Shown here: positions 26,696-35,972 of the stretch, piece by piece
Position numbering within the stretch: the stretch's first letter is position 1
Layout: each line of letters opens with the position of its first letter
Assembly (NCBI GenBank): GCA_002706335.1
Contig: PAKZ01000024.1
Location: forward strand, 124,001 to 188,000
Length of the DNA stretch: 64,000 nt
Direction: 5' to 3'
Source of the DNA: Ahrensia sp.
GTDB lineage: Bacteria; Pseudomonadota; Alphaproteobacteria; Rhizobiales; Rhizobiaceae
Notes under the pieces: model-generated
The model's input: the letters and a program-made list of their open reading frames with translations, nothing else
Told to the model about the DNA's origin: nothing
Databases searched by the model: none
Translations under genes and position numbers: made by a program

Positions 26696-27160
26696 TCACG
26701 GGTTCTCAAAATGAGCCCGTATGGTCGGGCATTCCTGAAGCATTTCAATCAAGATGACGTTGGCTTCTTTGACGAGTTTTCTGTTTCTCAGGCTCATCGA
26801 ATTATGAGACTTGCCACCATGAAACAAGTTATGTCGCACCCTGCATACCGCGAAGACGAAATCCTGGATGGTGTTTGGAGGGGGCATTTCGGTAAACTCA
26901 AAAGTTCCGCCAGCGCCGCTTTGCCGCCGGGGCGGATGGGCTAGTATCGTGGGGGCAAGTTTTTCGTTCCTTACCCTTGTAAGGAAGCCATTTCCCAACC
27001 GTTCATTGGCGAATCTTTGCCAATCCACGCTGAGCCTATTGTTGTGATTGGTGAAGTAATCCTCGCGTTTCAGCGCGTACTCCATCCTGGCAAATACCTT
27101 AAAAAGTTTAACCCCTCCCGCCGGTAGCGCCATCGCGTGCTCCATATTGATATCCGGCAT
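26696..27160 (-). CDS. HEPN-like hypothetical protein (154 aa)
   Basis: A helical, mostly polar protein. Near the C-terminus it has 'FAVCRVRHNLFHGGKSHN' (residues ~102-120), containing Arg-x4-His (R109-H114), the pattern of the HEPN ribonuclease/Apea-like fold, followed by an amphipathic helix. The motif 'RNNLFHGGK' is known from HEPN-like domains in defence and stress proteins. Family assignment is from this motif only. It is transcribed opposite to the ArdC and restriction genes and lies between them. The start at 27160 has no strong ribosome site; ATG 27145 is an alternative. Confidence 0.55.
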   Translation of the reverse strand: MPDINMEHAMALPAGGVKLFKVFARMEYALKREDYFTNHNNRLSVDWQRFANERLGNGFLTRVRNEKLAPTILAHPPRRQSGAGGTFEFTEMPPPNTIQDFVFAVCRVRHNLFHGGKSHNSMSLRNRKLVKEANVILIEMLQECPTIRAHFENP

Positions 27161-27733
27161 AACTTCACTTTCTCACTGATCTTCCAATTCTGAAATCATA
27201 CCATGAGATTCCGGTTGTGTGCCGCCTAAACGGTGCGTCTCGCCGGGGGCAGTCGGTCCCGCGTCCCGCCTTCGGCGTCGCTTCGCTGACGCTCCCTCGG
27301 CTACCCTTTTAACCGGTCTCGACGCTGCCGAGTTCGCTCAGGCACGCGAAATGGCCGCTGCCGCGGTCATTCCGCGACCTTCGACTCAATGGCCAATGTC
27401 TGAAGGCCTCAGCATACGCTTCGGCCCTGATCGCACCGCCGATGGCGCTGCGCTTTCCGTTCTAGGAAGATCGACAAAAGCCCCCAGCACGGATCAAAGC
27501 TGTGAAGTTTCTAATCAAGACATGGCGCTCCAGCAGACGCGCCCATAGCCTCATCTCACCGCATACGCTTTTTTAGCGGAGAGCAGGGTTGGAACATATT
27601 GAGAACATCGTCTATTCGTGGCATTATGCTAACATCGCTGACTAGCGGGATAGCCCACCGATTCGTATCGATATCCGACGGCCGCGAGTAGAAGCAGATA
27701 AAGAACAACCGCGACTCTGCAATAGGAAATATT
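27161..27733. other. 570-bp intergenic region before the restriction cluster
   Basis: Between the HEPN-like gene and the methyltransferase gene. An open frame in 27219-27548 has a Ser/Arg/Ala-rich, non-protein-like composition and I do not call it. The left part (27210-27320) is GC-rich with repeated CGTCGC/GCGACG-like words; the right part near 27600-27730 is AT-rich and probably carries the promoter of the methyltransferase operon. I see no controller (C-protein) gene. Confidence 0.5.
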
Positions 27734-28879
27734 ATGTTTAAGTTTTATGAGTTTTTCGCTGGTGGAGGAATGGCTCGCGCAGGTCTGGGGTCTAGTTGGC
27801 AGTGTCTTTTTTCAAACGATTTCGATGACAAGAAAGCTAGTTGCTACATCAATCATTGGGGCAAAGAATCTCTGAAAGTCGGAGATGTGGCAAAGCTCAC
27901 AACGCAGGATCTTCCCGATGCGGCAGATCTGATTTGGGCGTCCTTTCCTTGTCAGGACTTATCGCTTGCAGGGGCTGGCGCTGGTCTCAAGGGAGAGAGA
28001 TCAGGCACGTTCTGGCCATTCTGGAATTTGATCAAGCAACTCGGCGAAGAAAAACGCGCTCCAAAAATTGTCGCGCTTGAGAACGTTTGTGGAGCGCTGA
28101 CATCCCATGGCGGTAAGGATTTTTCCGCGATTTGCGACGCTTTGGCGGATGCAGACTACAAGTTTGGCGCTATGGTCATCGACGCTGTCGATTTTCTACC
28201 GCAGTCACGTCCGCGTTTATTCATCGTGGGAGTTCATTCCAGCCTACAGGCGCCAGCCGATATCATCAGCAACAGCCATCTAAAGAAATGGCATACGCCT
28301 AAGCTCTTGGAGGCGTATCAGGGCTTGAGCAACAGTACCAAACAGACCTGGCTTTGGTGGAAACTACCTCAGGTTCCTGCACGAAACAGCGTATTGGCTG
28401 ATCTTATTGAAGATAAGCCCGAAGGTGTCCGTTGGCATACGCCGGAGGAAACTGAACGTCTTCTGGGTATGATGTCGCCGGTAAACCGGGCAAAAGTAGA
28501 CGCCGCATCAAAAGCAGGAAGACGTGTGGTTGGTAGTATCTATCGACGAACTCGATTGGACGAGAATGGCAACAGGGTGCAGCGCGCTGAAATTCGTTTT
28601 GACGATGTAGCTGGTTGTTTGAGAACGCCAGCTGGCGGATCGAGCCGCCAAGTCATCATGCTTGTAAAAGGGAAAAGCATCCGTTCTCGCCTTCTCTCGC
28701 CGAGAGAAGCCGCCAGGCTTATGGGACTCCCAGAGGAATATGAGCTACCGACGAATTACAACGAGGCGTATCACCTCGCCGGGGATGGCGTCGCAGTTCC
28801 TGTTGTACGTTTTCTCTCCGAAAGCATCCTGGAGCCGCTCCTTCGAGAGACCGAGGGGCAAAAACGGAAGGCTGCATGA
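27734..28879 (+). CDS. DNA (cytosine-5-)-methyltransferase
   Basis: 381-aa m5C methyltransferase with motif I 'YEFFAGGGMARAGL', the catalytic Cys in motif IV 'ASFPCQDLSLAG' (residues 69-80), motif VI 'LENVCG', motif VIII 'QSRPRLFIVG' and motif X near the C-terminus ('YHLAGDGVAVPVVRFLSE'). The target-recognition region (about 185-300) is not matched to a known sequence. AGGAAA precedes the ATG. First gene of a cluster with a DUF4928-like gene (4-bp overlap), vsr and Z1; it would protect host DNA. Confidence 0.94.
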   Translation: MFKFYEFFAGGGMARAGLGSSWQCLFSNDFDDKKASCYINHWGKESLKVGDVAKLTTQDLPDAADLIWASFPCQDLSLAGAGAGLKGERSGTFWPFWNLIKQLGEEKRAPKIVALENVCGALTSHGGKDFSAICDALADADYKFGAMVIDAVDFLPQSRPRLFIVGVHSSLQAPADIISNSHLKKWHTPKLLEAYQGLSNSTKQTWLWWKLPQVPARNSVLADLIEDKPEGVRWHTPEETERLLGMMSPVNRAKVDAASKAGRRVVGSIYRRTRLDENGNRVQRAEIRFDDVAGCLRTPAGGSSRQVIMLVKGKSIRSRLLSPREAARLMGLPEEYELPTNYNEAYHLAGDGVAVPVVRFLSESILEPLLRETEGQKRKAA

Positions 28880-29814
28880 TGGCCGTTCCGTTAAAACAAG
28901 CCCTATCAAAGTTCACAAAAGAGAATAGCTTTAAGAGCAAGGGTCCCTTGTGCGTTGCGCTTGTGACAACACAGCATGCCAAGACAATGGGATTGCCTCT
29001 CGATGAGAAGCAGCTTCTCACGGACGGTGGTGGGCAAGTTCTTGGTTTGGGCAAAGGTGCTGTTCAGTCCATCCTCAAGCGACACGAAATAACCCGCGTC
29101 CTTGCGGCCGAAGGAGGCCGTACCAGTCGCGGAAGTATCGGCAACATGCAGAAGTATGTCGGATTCCTGAACGATTTGGCTTCAAAGGGGCCCGTTGACC
29201 TAGACGAAGTCGAAGAATTCTGGATTCAGCGTGTACAGGAGTTCTTTTCAGCAAAGCCGTTTAAGATCAGGCTCGACGCTTCCAGGAGCTTGCGTACTGT
29301 GGTTCGCCACGTTCTTCAGCAAGCTGAAGAGCGCCAGAAAACGATGACTGGCACTTATTACGTGGGCGGCGTGATGCAGCACCTTATCGGTTCAAAACTG
29401 GATTGTGCTTTGGGGAAAGGCGCCTTCGTTCATAATAGCTTTTCTACATCAGACGCACAGACCGGTCGTGCGGGCGATTTCTTTATTGGAGATGTCGCCA
29501 TTCATGTGACCACGTCCCCTGGCGAGGCCGTCATAGAACGGTGTCGAGAAAACTTGGACCAAGGCTATCGCCCAGTGCTGGTCACTACGCAGCGCGGGCT
29601 AGCTGTTGGTGAAGGGCTGGCCGAAAACGCGGGGATCGGCGAGAGGCTCGACCTTTTCGAAGTCGAACAGTTCATTGCGCTTAATTTGTACGAGTTGGGA
29701 AAATTTGCGGCTGACGGCCGACGCGTTGCCGTGGCTGAGCTTGTGAAGCGATACAATGAGATCGTTGAAGAGTTCGAAACTGACCCCAGCATGAAGATCG
29801 AAGTTACGACTTAG
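28876..29814 (+). CDS. DUF4928-like protein, putative restriction endonuclease
   Basis: 312 aa, starting inside the methyltransferase stop (ATGA-type overlap), so translationally coupled. N-terminal half is helical; the C-terminal half has 'AGDFFIGDVAIHVTTSPGEA' (D201, D206, H210) then 'CRENLDQGYRPVLVTTQRG', which resembles the sheet-helix core of PD-(D/E)xK nucleases but with His-Val-Thr where ExK is expected. DUF4928 proteins occur beside m5C methyltransferases; coupling to the methyltransferase makes this the best candidate nuclease of the system. Catalytic activity is inferred, not shown. Confidence 0.75.
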   Translation: MMAVPLKQALSKFTKENSFKSKGPLCVALVTTQHAKTMGLPLDEKQLLTDGGGQVLGLGKGAVQSILKRHEITRVLAAEGGRTSRGSIGNMQKYVGFLNDLASKGPVDLDEVEEFWIQRVQEFFSAKPFKIRLDASRSLRTVVRHVLQQAEERQKTMTGTYYVGGVMQHLIGSKLDCALGKGAFVHNSFSTSDAQTGRAGDFFIGDVAIHVTTSPGEAVIERCRENLDQGYRPVLVTTQRGLAVGEGLAENAGIGERLDLFEVEQFIALNLYELGKFAADGRRVAVAELVKRYNEIVEEFETDPSMKIEVTT

Positions 29815-29862
29815 GTATGCTGAAACGTCTGGCCATTTCATTGCCCCCGTGGAGTGAGCGAA

Positions 29863-30267
29863 ATGGTTTCTGAGACGCGCAGCCGGACTATGAGAGCCGT
29901 CAAGGGCAAGAACACTTCGCCCGAACTCAAACTTCGGCGTCTTCTCCATCATCAGAGATATCGTTTTCGTCTTCATCGACGAGACTTGCCAGGTAATCCA
30001 GACATTGTTTTTCCGTCCCGAAAGAAGGTGATTTTCGTCCACGGTTGCTTTTGGCACGGACACGGCTGCAAGCGAGGCGCCCGCGTCCCGAAAAGCAATA
30101 CGGCATACTGGCTACAGAAGATCGAAAAAAATCGAGCCCGTGACCTCGTAAGCCAAACGAGGCTGGAAGAGCTGGGTTGGGAAGCCCTGGTCATTTGGGA
30201 ATGCGAGTTGAAAGACGAGACCCAAGCGCTCGAGAAGGCTTCAGCTTTTCTCGATGACGGCTACTAA
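29863..30267 (+). CDS. vsr: Vsr-type DNA mismatch endonuclease
   Basis: 134 aa with the complete Vsr core: 'RSRTMRAVKGKNTSPELKLRRLLH', 'GNPDIVFPSRKKVIFVHGCFWHGHGC' region (catalytic Asp in PDIVF, conserved His and zinc Cys) and 'KNRARD...LEELGWEALVIWECEL'. Vsr nicks 5' of T:G mismatches that arise by deamination of 5-methylcytosine, countering mutation caused by the neighbouring methyltransferase. I choose ATG 29863, with GGAG 8 bp upstream, over the GTG at 29854. Confidence 0.95.
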   Translation: MVSETRSRTMRAVKGKNTSPELKLRRLLHHQRYRFRLHRRDLPGNPDIVFPSRKKVIFVHGCFWHGHGCKRGARVPKSNTAYWLQKIEKNRARDLVSQTRLEELGWEALVIWECELKDETQALEKASAFLDDGY

Positions 30268-30444
30268 GCCCGGAAAATTACGGTCATTCTAACTTTCGGA
30301 TTCAATCAAGTCAGGCCCGCAATAACCCCGCGGCCAGCTTGCGTCTGTGTTGATTCGTAACTACGTAGCATCTATTCGCGTTGACGACGTCACCATACAA
30401 GTGATATCATTCGTGTACATCGTAAACAAATATTGGATAGAGAT

Positions 30445-32772
30445 ATGAAGAAAGATATTGTCGGAATAAACGAGATTGCAGAGTTGGCGGGGGTTTCCAG
30501 GCAGGCTGTTGTCAATTGGCGGGCGCGAGCAGACGATTTCCCTCAGCCCATCGAAGAGCTCGCATCTGGTCCGATTTTTCGGCTCTCTCAAGTTCGTGCA
30601 TGGATGCGTCGTAATAATCGTCGCCTAGACGGCTTACATAACGGCTCGACCTTCTATCCTCGTTTAAAAAGTTTTCGCGACGACAACGATGAGTTGGCGC
30701 AATGCATTGCAGATGTCGTTGGTGAACTGGAGACCTCTGTTACCTCCGACAGTCGCCCAGGCATCCTCCTTGGTAAGATTCAGTCGGGTAAGACGCGGGC
30801 GTTCGTGGGCGTCATCGCTGCGGCCTTCGATCAAGGATTCGATATCGCGCTTGTGCTGACTAAAGGAACAAAAACGCTTTCGGCCCAAACAATATCTCGC
30901 CTCGAAACGGATTTTGAAGAGTTCATTGAGGAGGACGAGCTCTTGGTGTGGGATATCATGCATCTGCCGGGGAAGGTCACACGCAGTGAACTGCGGCGGA
31001 AAATCGTTATCGTAGCGAAGAAGCAGTCGCAGAATCTGAGCCGTCTCGTTGAGTTTATGGATAACCAAGAAGGCCTGCAGAAGCGGAAAGTTCTCATTAT
31101 TGATGACGAGGCAGATCTCGCAAGCATCCGTTTCACTACCAAACGGGGGGACCCCGACGTCTCGCAAGGAACTATTGCTGGCCAGATCGACGTGCTGCGC
31201 GATATGAGTGACCAACTGGCATACTTGCAGGTTACTGCTACGCCTTACTCTCTGTATCTCCAGCCTGCCGAATATGACGATAGCGCAGCCGCTAGCTTTG
31301 TTTTCAAGCCCAAGCGTCCGGCTTTCACCAAACTGCTACCAATACACGGCGGATATGTCGGAGGAGACGATTATTTCGGGTCTTTCGATGAGAATGATCC
31401 TCGCCACTTTCTTCACGTAGAAGTGACTGAAAACGAGCAGGACGCCCTTCGTAAAATCGACCGCCGCCGCATCAATGAAGATGGGGTCCTCCAAAGTCCC
31501 AATACGGAGGGGCTTCGTCGCTCGATCATCACTTTCATCGTCGCCGCAGGCGTCCGCCAGTGGCAGCAGCAGGAGAGCGGTGAGAAGGAAAAGAAATATG
31601 CGATGGTCATTCATAATGATGTGAAGCGGGCCGCGCACGCTTGGCAGGACCAGGTGATTGACTGGATTTTCCAAGGAATCAGGAAAACCGCAGAGTCAGA
31701 TCCTTCCCAGCTTCGGAATATGTTTGACGCTGCATTCGACGATCTAGAGCGGTCCGTAACCGCCTATCACTCTGAAATGCCCGATCGCGAAGAGGCTTTT
31801 GAGGTTTTTATTGATGCGCTCAAATACGACGATGTCGTCGTGGAGAAAGTGAATTCTGACAATGACGTTCTCAGCCTCTTGGATAGCAAGTCTGAGTTAA
31901 AGCTCCGGACGCCATATAATATCTTCGTTGGCGGAAACATTCTCGACCGAGGAATTACGATCCCTAATCTCATCTCATTCTATTACGGACGAAATCCTCG
32001 TACCATGCAGGCGGATACTGTTCTGCAACATTCACGCATGTATGGTGCCAGAGATCGAGCGGACCTCGCCGTAACCCGACTGTACACTTCACGCAGGGTG
32101 TATGATCGCCTCTACTCGATCAACGAGTTTGAGAATTCCCTTCGCAACGCTTTTGAATCCGGCGCGCACGAGCAAGGTGTAGTGTTTCTGCAATCGGATG
32201 CGACGCAACGAGTTCGCCCCTGTGCGCCCAACAAAGTTCTGCTGAGCAATGTCGTCTCCGTGTCTCCGAGCACAATGTTGCTTCCGTCCGATTTTCAAAC
32301 GCGAGGAGGCAAGACAATGGCCAGAATCCAGTCAGAGCTGGATAAGCTGATCTTGACGGAGTGGAGAGACAGCGGAGAATTCATTCCGATTACCCGTGAC
32401 TTTGCGTTCGAACTTATTGCCTTGATGGAAAAGAGCATGGAGTTCGACAACGTCGAGTTCGAGTGGGACGCCATGCGTGGCTTGATTGACTATTATGCGG
32501 AAAAGGATGGCGACGGTAAGCTCCTGTTATTGGCGGAGACGGGTCGCGACCTCGATAGAACCAAGTCCGGTGACAAGTCGGGTCGGTCGATCTTAGGTAC
32601 AGCGCTTAGATCAAAAGTGCTCGATAGTCCTAGGAAAAAGCCCGCCCTGGTCTTACTGCAGCAAAAAGGTGGACGAGATCGCGGATGGTCTGCATTTCCT
32701 TTCTGGTGGCCCATTTTGGCGGCGCCGACTGATGCTGAGCCATGTGTATTCGCCACCAAAGTCGCCGCATAG
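30445..32772 (+). CDS. Z1-domain ATPase with N-terminal helix-turn-helix
   Basis: 775 aa. Residues ~5-55 form an AlpA/MerR-like helix-turn-helix ('INEIAELAGVSRQAVVNW', 'FRLSQVRAWMR'). The rest is a Z1-type superfamily ATPase: Walker A 'GKIQSGKTRAF' (~110), Walker B 'LIIDDEADLA' (~218), 'TATPYSLYLQP', and the hallmark 'DRGITIPNLISFYYGRNP' followed by 'QADTVLQHSRMYGAR'. Z1 ATPases are predicted DNA translocases in m5C restriction systems with Vsr and other partners. It lies ~180 bp after vsr, probably with its own promoter. The fused DNA-binding domain is unusual. Confidence 0.9.
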   Translation: MKKDIVGINEIAELAGVSRQAVVNWRARADDFPQPIEELASGPIFRLSQVRAWMRRNNRRLDGLHNGSTFYPRLKSFRDDNDELAQCIADVVGELETSVTSDSRPGILLGKIQSGKTRAFVGVIAAAFDQGFDIALVLTKGTKTLSAQTISRLETDFEEFIEEDELLVWDIMHLPGKVTRSELRRKIVIVAKKQSQNLSRLVEFMDNQEGLQKRKVLIIDDEADLASIRFTTKRGDPDVSQGTIAGQIDVLRDMSDQLAYLQVTATPYSLYLQPAEYDDSAAASFVFKPKRPAFTKLLPIHGGYVGGDDYFGSFDENDPRHFLHVEVTENEQDALRKIDRRRINEDGVLQSPNTEGLRRSIITFIVAAGVRQWQQQESGEKEKKYAMVIHNDVKRAAHAWQDQVIDWIFQGIRKTAESDPSQLRNMFDAAFDDLERSVTAYHSEMPDREEAFEVFIDALKYDDVVVEKVNSDNDVLSLLDSKSELKLRTPYNIFVGGNILDRGITIPNLISFYYGRNPRTMQADTVLQHSRMYGARDRADLAVTRLYTSRRVYDRLYSINEFENSLRNAFESGAHEQGVVFLQSDATQRVRPCAPNKVLLSNVVSVSPSTMLLPSDFQTRGGKTMARIQSELDKLILTEWRDSGEFIPITRDFAFELIALMEKSMEFDNVEFEWDAMRGLIDYYAEKDGDGKLLLLAETGRDLDRTKSGDKSGRSILGTALRSKVLDSPRKKPALVLLQQKGGRDRGWSAFPFWWPILAAPTDAEPCVFATKVAA

Positions 32773-32795
32773 GCTTCCTCCACCGTTGAGCAATG

Positions 32796-32815
32796 GAGCC
32801 CCGCTTCCGGGGCTC
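32796..32815 (+). terminator. hairpin after the Z1 gene
   Basis: Perfect 7-bp stem GAGCCCC / GGGGCTC with a 6-base loop, 24 bp after the Z1 stop. Downstream bases (TTCGCC) give only a weak T-run. Confidence 0.5.
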
Positions 32816-33246
32816 TTCGCCTGAACGCGACTGAGAAACTCGCCGCGGCGGCGGCTCATTCGTTTTCACCAGGTGAAGGTCAATTGCCCTTCGGGGATTA
32901 ATGCAGGCCTTCGGACGGCGTAAAGGCGGCCCTTCGGCCCCCGCTTCGCGGGCTTCGGCCTTGACTCCGACCGCGCGGCCCGCTCTTGGCTTTGGAAGGG
33001 CAAATGGATCATTGGCGGCATAGGTGCCGCATAGGACGGTCCAGTCGCTTAGTGGCTCTTGGAATTGATGATTTGACTACTTTTAGGGTCTAGATGCGCT
33101 TCCATTAGAAAAGGATGCGACTCGTCTAGTGAGTCCTTCCGAATATCATAATAGCCTTCCAAAATAGAAATTTGACATCCTCTCTTGTTCTCCGACATCA
33201 TGGGCAGGGGTATGCAGGACTTTCTTATTGCGAGGGGAGAAGCTCC
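32816..33246. other. 430-bp intergenic region before the exported 907-aa gene
   Basis: The first part (32870-33000) is very GC-rich with repeated CTTCGG/CCGAAG words, giving many possible hairpins; AATTGCCCTTC (32881) and GAAGGGCAAAT (32996) form an inverted pair. The second part is AT-rich (33060-33200) and may carry the promoter of the next operon. A 49-codon frame on the minus strand (33049-33198) has no ribosome site and is not called. Confidence 0.45.
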
Positions 33247-35970
33247 GTGAGGCCGGTACCAGCACTGATATTTGCTTTTCCATTCCTGGTTTGCGCGCTT
33301 GGAGACGCCCATGCCGATTCCATAGCACCGGCTGAGGCGGTAAAGATCTCAACGCGTCTCGGTGGGTCTGTAGCGAAGGCGTACCTGAGGCATGAATCGA
33401 TCACGATTCCACCTTCGCAACTCACGCCTGAGCAGCGCAGCGCGGAAATTGAGAGAGCGCTTGCCCGGTACCAGCTCACTAAGAATTTCTATAGCGGCGC
33501 TTCGACCGGAACCAAAATGGCAAAGGCCGTTGTTGGTGCAGGCTTCGCACTGGGAACGATTTACACCGGCGGAGCCTTGCCGCTCGTTCTGCTCGCCGCG
33601 GGGTCGTCAGCAAGCCTGGAAATGACAGACCTTTGGATCGAGGAACGTGGAAAAGAGAATTCTGGGCACCTTTTAGCAGCACTTTCTGCCGATCTGATGG
33701 CCGAGACGGGAGTCGCGTCAGCTCAAGAACTTCTTTCTGACCCCGGTCGTATTGGGCGCGTTATTCGCGAGAGAGATCAATTTCTCAGGGATATCAAGGC
33801 CAGGGCAAATGCGTCAGGCGACGATGCGCTTCTAGACGTGGCCGTCGGTGCCCTTGAGGCGTTTGCTGCAAACGTTGATGCTACCGAGTTTGAGTTGCTC
33901 GTCCAGACCGCCGGCACGGTCGCAGATCAGGATCGGCGGTTCACTGATTTCGTGGTCGAAGTGCGCGATAGCACGAAAAGAGTACAAGATCGTCTGCAGA
34001 CACAGGGGGAACTGATAGCGACAATCCAGACTGATGTAACTGCATTGCGGGAGCATGTGGTGGTCCTGGATCAAAAAATCGATACGCTAGGCGCAAATCA
34101 GGACCTCATCGCAGATTTCATGTTCTCGGGATTGAGCTCCGCAGAGAAAGCCGACGCACTCCGGTCGGGCCTGATGGACCGGCGAATTATCTGTCCCGAA
34201 GACAAGCCTGACTGCGATCCCAAAGATGTGAAGGCGGCTATGATCGAGCGTTTCGAAACGGACGCACGCATCAAGGAAAATGTTTTGCTGGCGGGGGATA
34301 TACTAAAGGGAATCAATGATGTTTCCGCCATTGCCTCAAACCTGGATATCGATATCGGGGAAGATGGACAGAAGGCATTGGAAGTCGCCGGTGCGGCTGT
34401 AAACGCCTACATTGGCTTTATGGCTGGAGACTATCTTGGCGCAGTAGCATCAATAACCGGAATTTTCGCAAAAAAGTCTGATCCGGATGCTGAGCGTTTC
34501 AAAATCATGATGAAATATCTGCAGGAGCAGTTCGAAATCGTCAATCAACAATTGGCGACAATTCAGGAAAACCAACAAAAAATATTTGATGCTATCGTCG
34601 CGCTCTCAGAGCAGCTCGAAACTATCTATGTGGAACTTGATGGCCGTCTCAACCGCATGGAGATTGAGCAGCGCAGAATATCAGACAATCTTAAACAGGT
34701 AATCTGGTCTCCTTGGCGGTCTTGTTTCTCGGTCTATGCATATGCTCTCCAAAATGGATACGTTTCACCGGAAACCCTCCGCTTCCAGAATTTTGCCGCT
34801 ATCCGCAGGGTTGCCGATGCGCGCGCGCCACAAGCGCGGGAATGTATGAACGAGGTTACCGTTGCGCTCGACAGTATGACGTCGGTATCCGGGTTTAACA
34901 ATTTTCTGGATCTTTCAATTTCACTTGACCCAGTCAGTGTTGCTTCGGACGGAAGCCTAACGGCTGCCTTGGAGGAAGATGCGAACAAATGGCACGACTT
35001 TGACACGTTGTTTCGGAACAATGTTGCCAATCCTGCAACGCGCATTGTGGAAGACTGGGCCGCTCGAAACAACCTTTCCGAAGAAGCGCGTTTTTATTTG
35101 CTCGCTTCGGACATTTACGCGGTGAGTGAGCTTGAGCAGATCATGTCGCTCATCGCGGATGGCGCCATTGAACCGAACTGTGCAGCAGAAGATGGACGGT
35201 ATCAAAACATTCGCGGACTTGTCTGCCTGCCCGGCCAGAGCCCCGCAACGCTAGCAGCAAAGCACTCTCGCGCCGTACTTGCGACAGGCGTGTTGTTGGA
35301 TGTCTTGGACTGGATGAACGTGGTGGCCCAACTCGGGGATATCTATGACAAGGATCCAGAGAAATTTGCCGAGACGCTAGAAGCGGTAGCCGGGCTTCCG
35401 ACTTACAACGCGGGCAAAGAGATTATTGATCGCTTGATCGACGCGACCACGCTCGCGCTAGCCTCGCAATACCGCATCTACGGCCAAGTTACAGCCCTTG
35501 GTGCGGCTGAAGATATTGCTCAAGGGCGTGCGGGCCGAGATCATTTGTCGGTCCTTGGCAACAATCCGTACCTAGCGGAAAATGTGGCGACTGTTCTTTT
35601 GCATTTGAAACGAAATACCTGGGACCTTGAGGACGGCATTACCGGGCCTCGCTTCGAGGACAGGTATACCCAGGCCTTGCTCTATGCCCGAGGAGAGACC
35701 TCCACTCGTTTCGAGCCGCTTTATGCGCTCTTCGGGCGAGACCATGCATTTGGCCTCGATAAAGAAGGGATCCCATCGCTGGAGCTGTCGGTCGATGGCC
35801 AGATTGCGAATTTACGACTGCCCGCGCCCAAGCAATTGGTTGAAGGCCGCTTCCTATATCCGCCGCGAGTCTATGCGCTCCGAGCGCGCAAGGATGGTCT
35901 AGTTGATCGTAGGCTGGACTATGAGTTCGGTGCTGAAAAGAATCTTGCGCTTAGCATTCTGGAGAATTGA
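33247..35970 (+). CDS. exported 907-aa helical protein with two hydrophobic helices and coiled coils (unknown)
   Basis: No family recognised. From GTG 33247 (GGGGAGA upstream) it has a signal peptide (MRPVPALIFAFPFLVCALGDAHA). The mature protein is almost wholly helical: hydrophobic, glycine-rich segment 1 at ~91-125 ('AVVGAGFALGTIYTGGALPL'), a coiled coil at ~237-293, hydrophobic segment 2 at ~376-410 ('AGAAVNAYIGFMAGDYLGAV'), a second coiled coil at ~416-485, then a ~420-residue helical C-terminal domain. Alternating amphipathic coiled coils and internal hydrophobic hairpins recall alpha-helical pore-forming toxins or surface scaffolds; this is inference. It is translationally close to a PASTA protein (3-bp gap). 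Confidence 0.75.
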   Translation: MRPVPALIFAFPFLVCALGDAHADSIAPAEAVKISTRLGGSVAKAYLRHESITIPPSQLTPEQRSAEIERALARYQLTKNFYSGASTGTKMAKAVVGAGFALGTIYTGGALPLVLLAAGSSASLEMTDLWIEERGKENSGHLLAALSADLMAETGVASAQELLSDPGRIGRVIRERDQFLRDIKARANASGDDALLDVAVGALEAFAANVDATEFELLVQTAGTVADQDRRFTDFVVEVRDSTKRVQDRLQTQGELIATIQTDVTALREHVVVLDQKIDTLGANQDLIADFMFSGLSSAEKADALRSGLMDRRIICPEDKPDCDPKDVKAAMIERFETDARIKENVLLAGDILKGINDVSAIASNLDIDIGEDGQKALEVAGAAVNAYIGFMAGDYLGAVASITGIFAKKSDPDAERFKIMMKYLQEQFEIVNQQLATIQENQQKIFDAIVALSEQLETIYVELDGRLNRMEIEQRRISDNLKQVIWSPWRSCFSVYAYALQNGYVSPETLRFQNFAAIRRVADARAPQARECMNEVTVALDSMTSVSGFNNFLDLSISLDPVSVASDGSLTAALEEDANKWHDFDTLFRNNVANPATRIVEDWAARNNLSEEARFYLLASDIYAVSELEQIMSLIADGAIEPNCAAEDGRYQNIRGLVCLPGQSPATLAAKHSRAVLATGVLLDVLDWMNVVAQLGDIYDKDPEKFAETLEAVAGLPTYNAGKEIIDRLIDATTLALASQYRIYGQVTALGAAEDIAQGRAGRDHLSVLGNNPYLAENVATVLLHLKRNTWDLEDGITGPRFEDRYTQALLYARGETSTRFEPLYALFGRDHAFGLDKEGIPSLELSVDGQIANLRLPAPKQLVEGRFLYPPRVYALRARKDGLVDRRLDYEFGAEKNLALSILEN

Positions 35971-35972
35971 CG

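Noticed and set aside
26711-26944. 77-aa plus-strand frame opposite the HEPN-like gene
   Set aside because: Shadow of the minus-strand frame; lacks a ribosome site and a domain, while the minus frame has the R-x4-H motif.
27219-27548. 109-aa frame before the methyltransferase gene
   Set aside because: No ribosome site, Ser/Arg/Ala-rich composition and no recognisable motif; probably random open frame in GC-rich DNA.
32870-33010. Possible CRISPR or repeat array in the GC-rich segment
   Set aside because: The repeated CTTCGG-like words are short and irregular without spacers; better explained as local secondary structure.
33049-33198. 49-codon minus-strand frame (MSENKRGCQISILEG...)
   Set aside because: Protein-like composition but no ribosome site and no known homologue; too weak to call.
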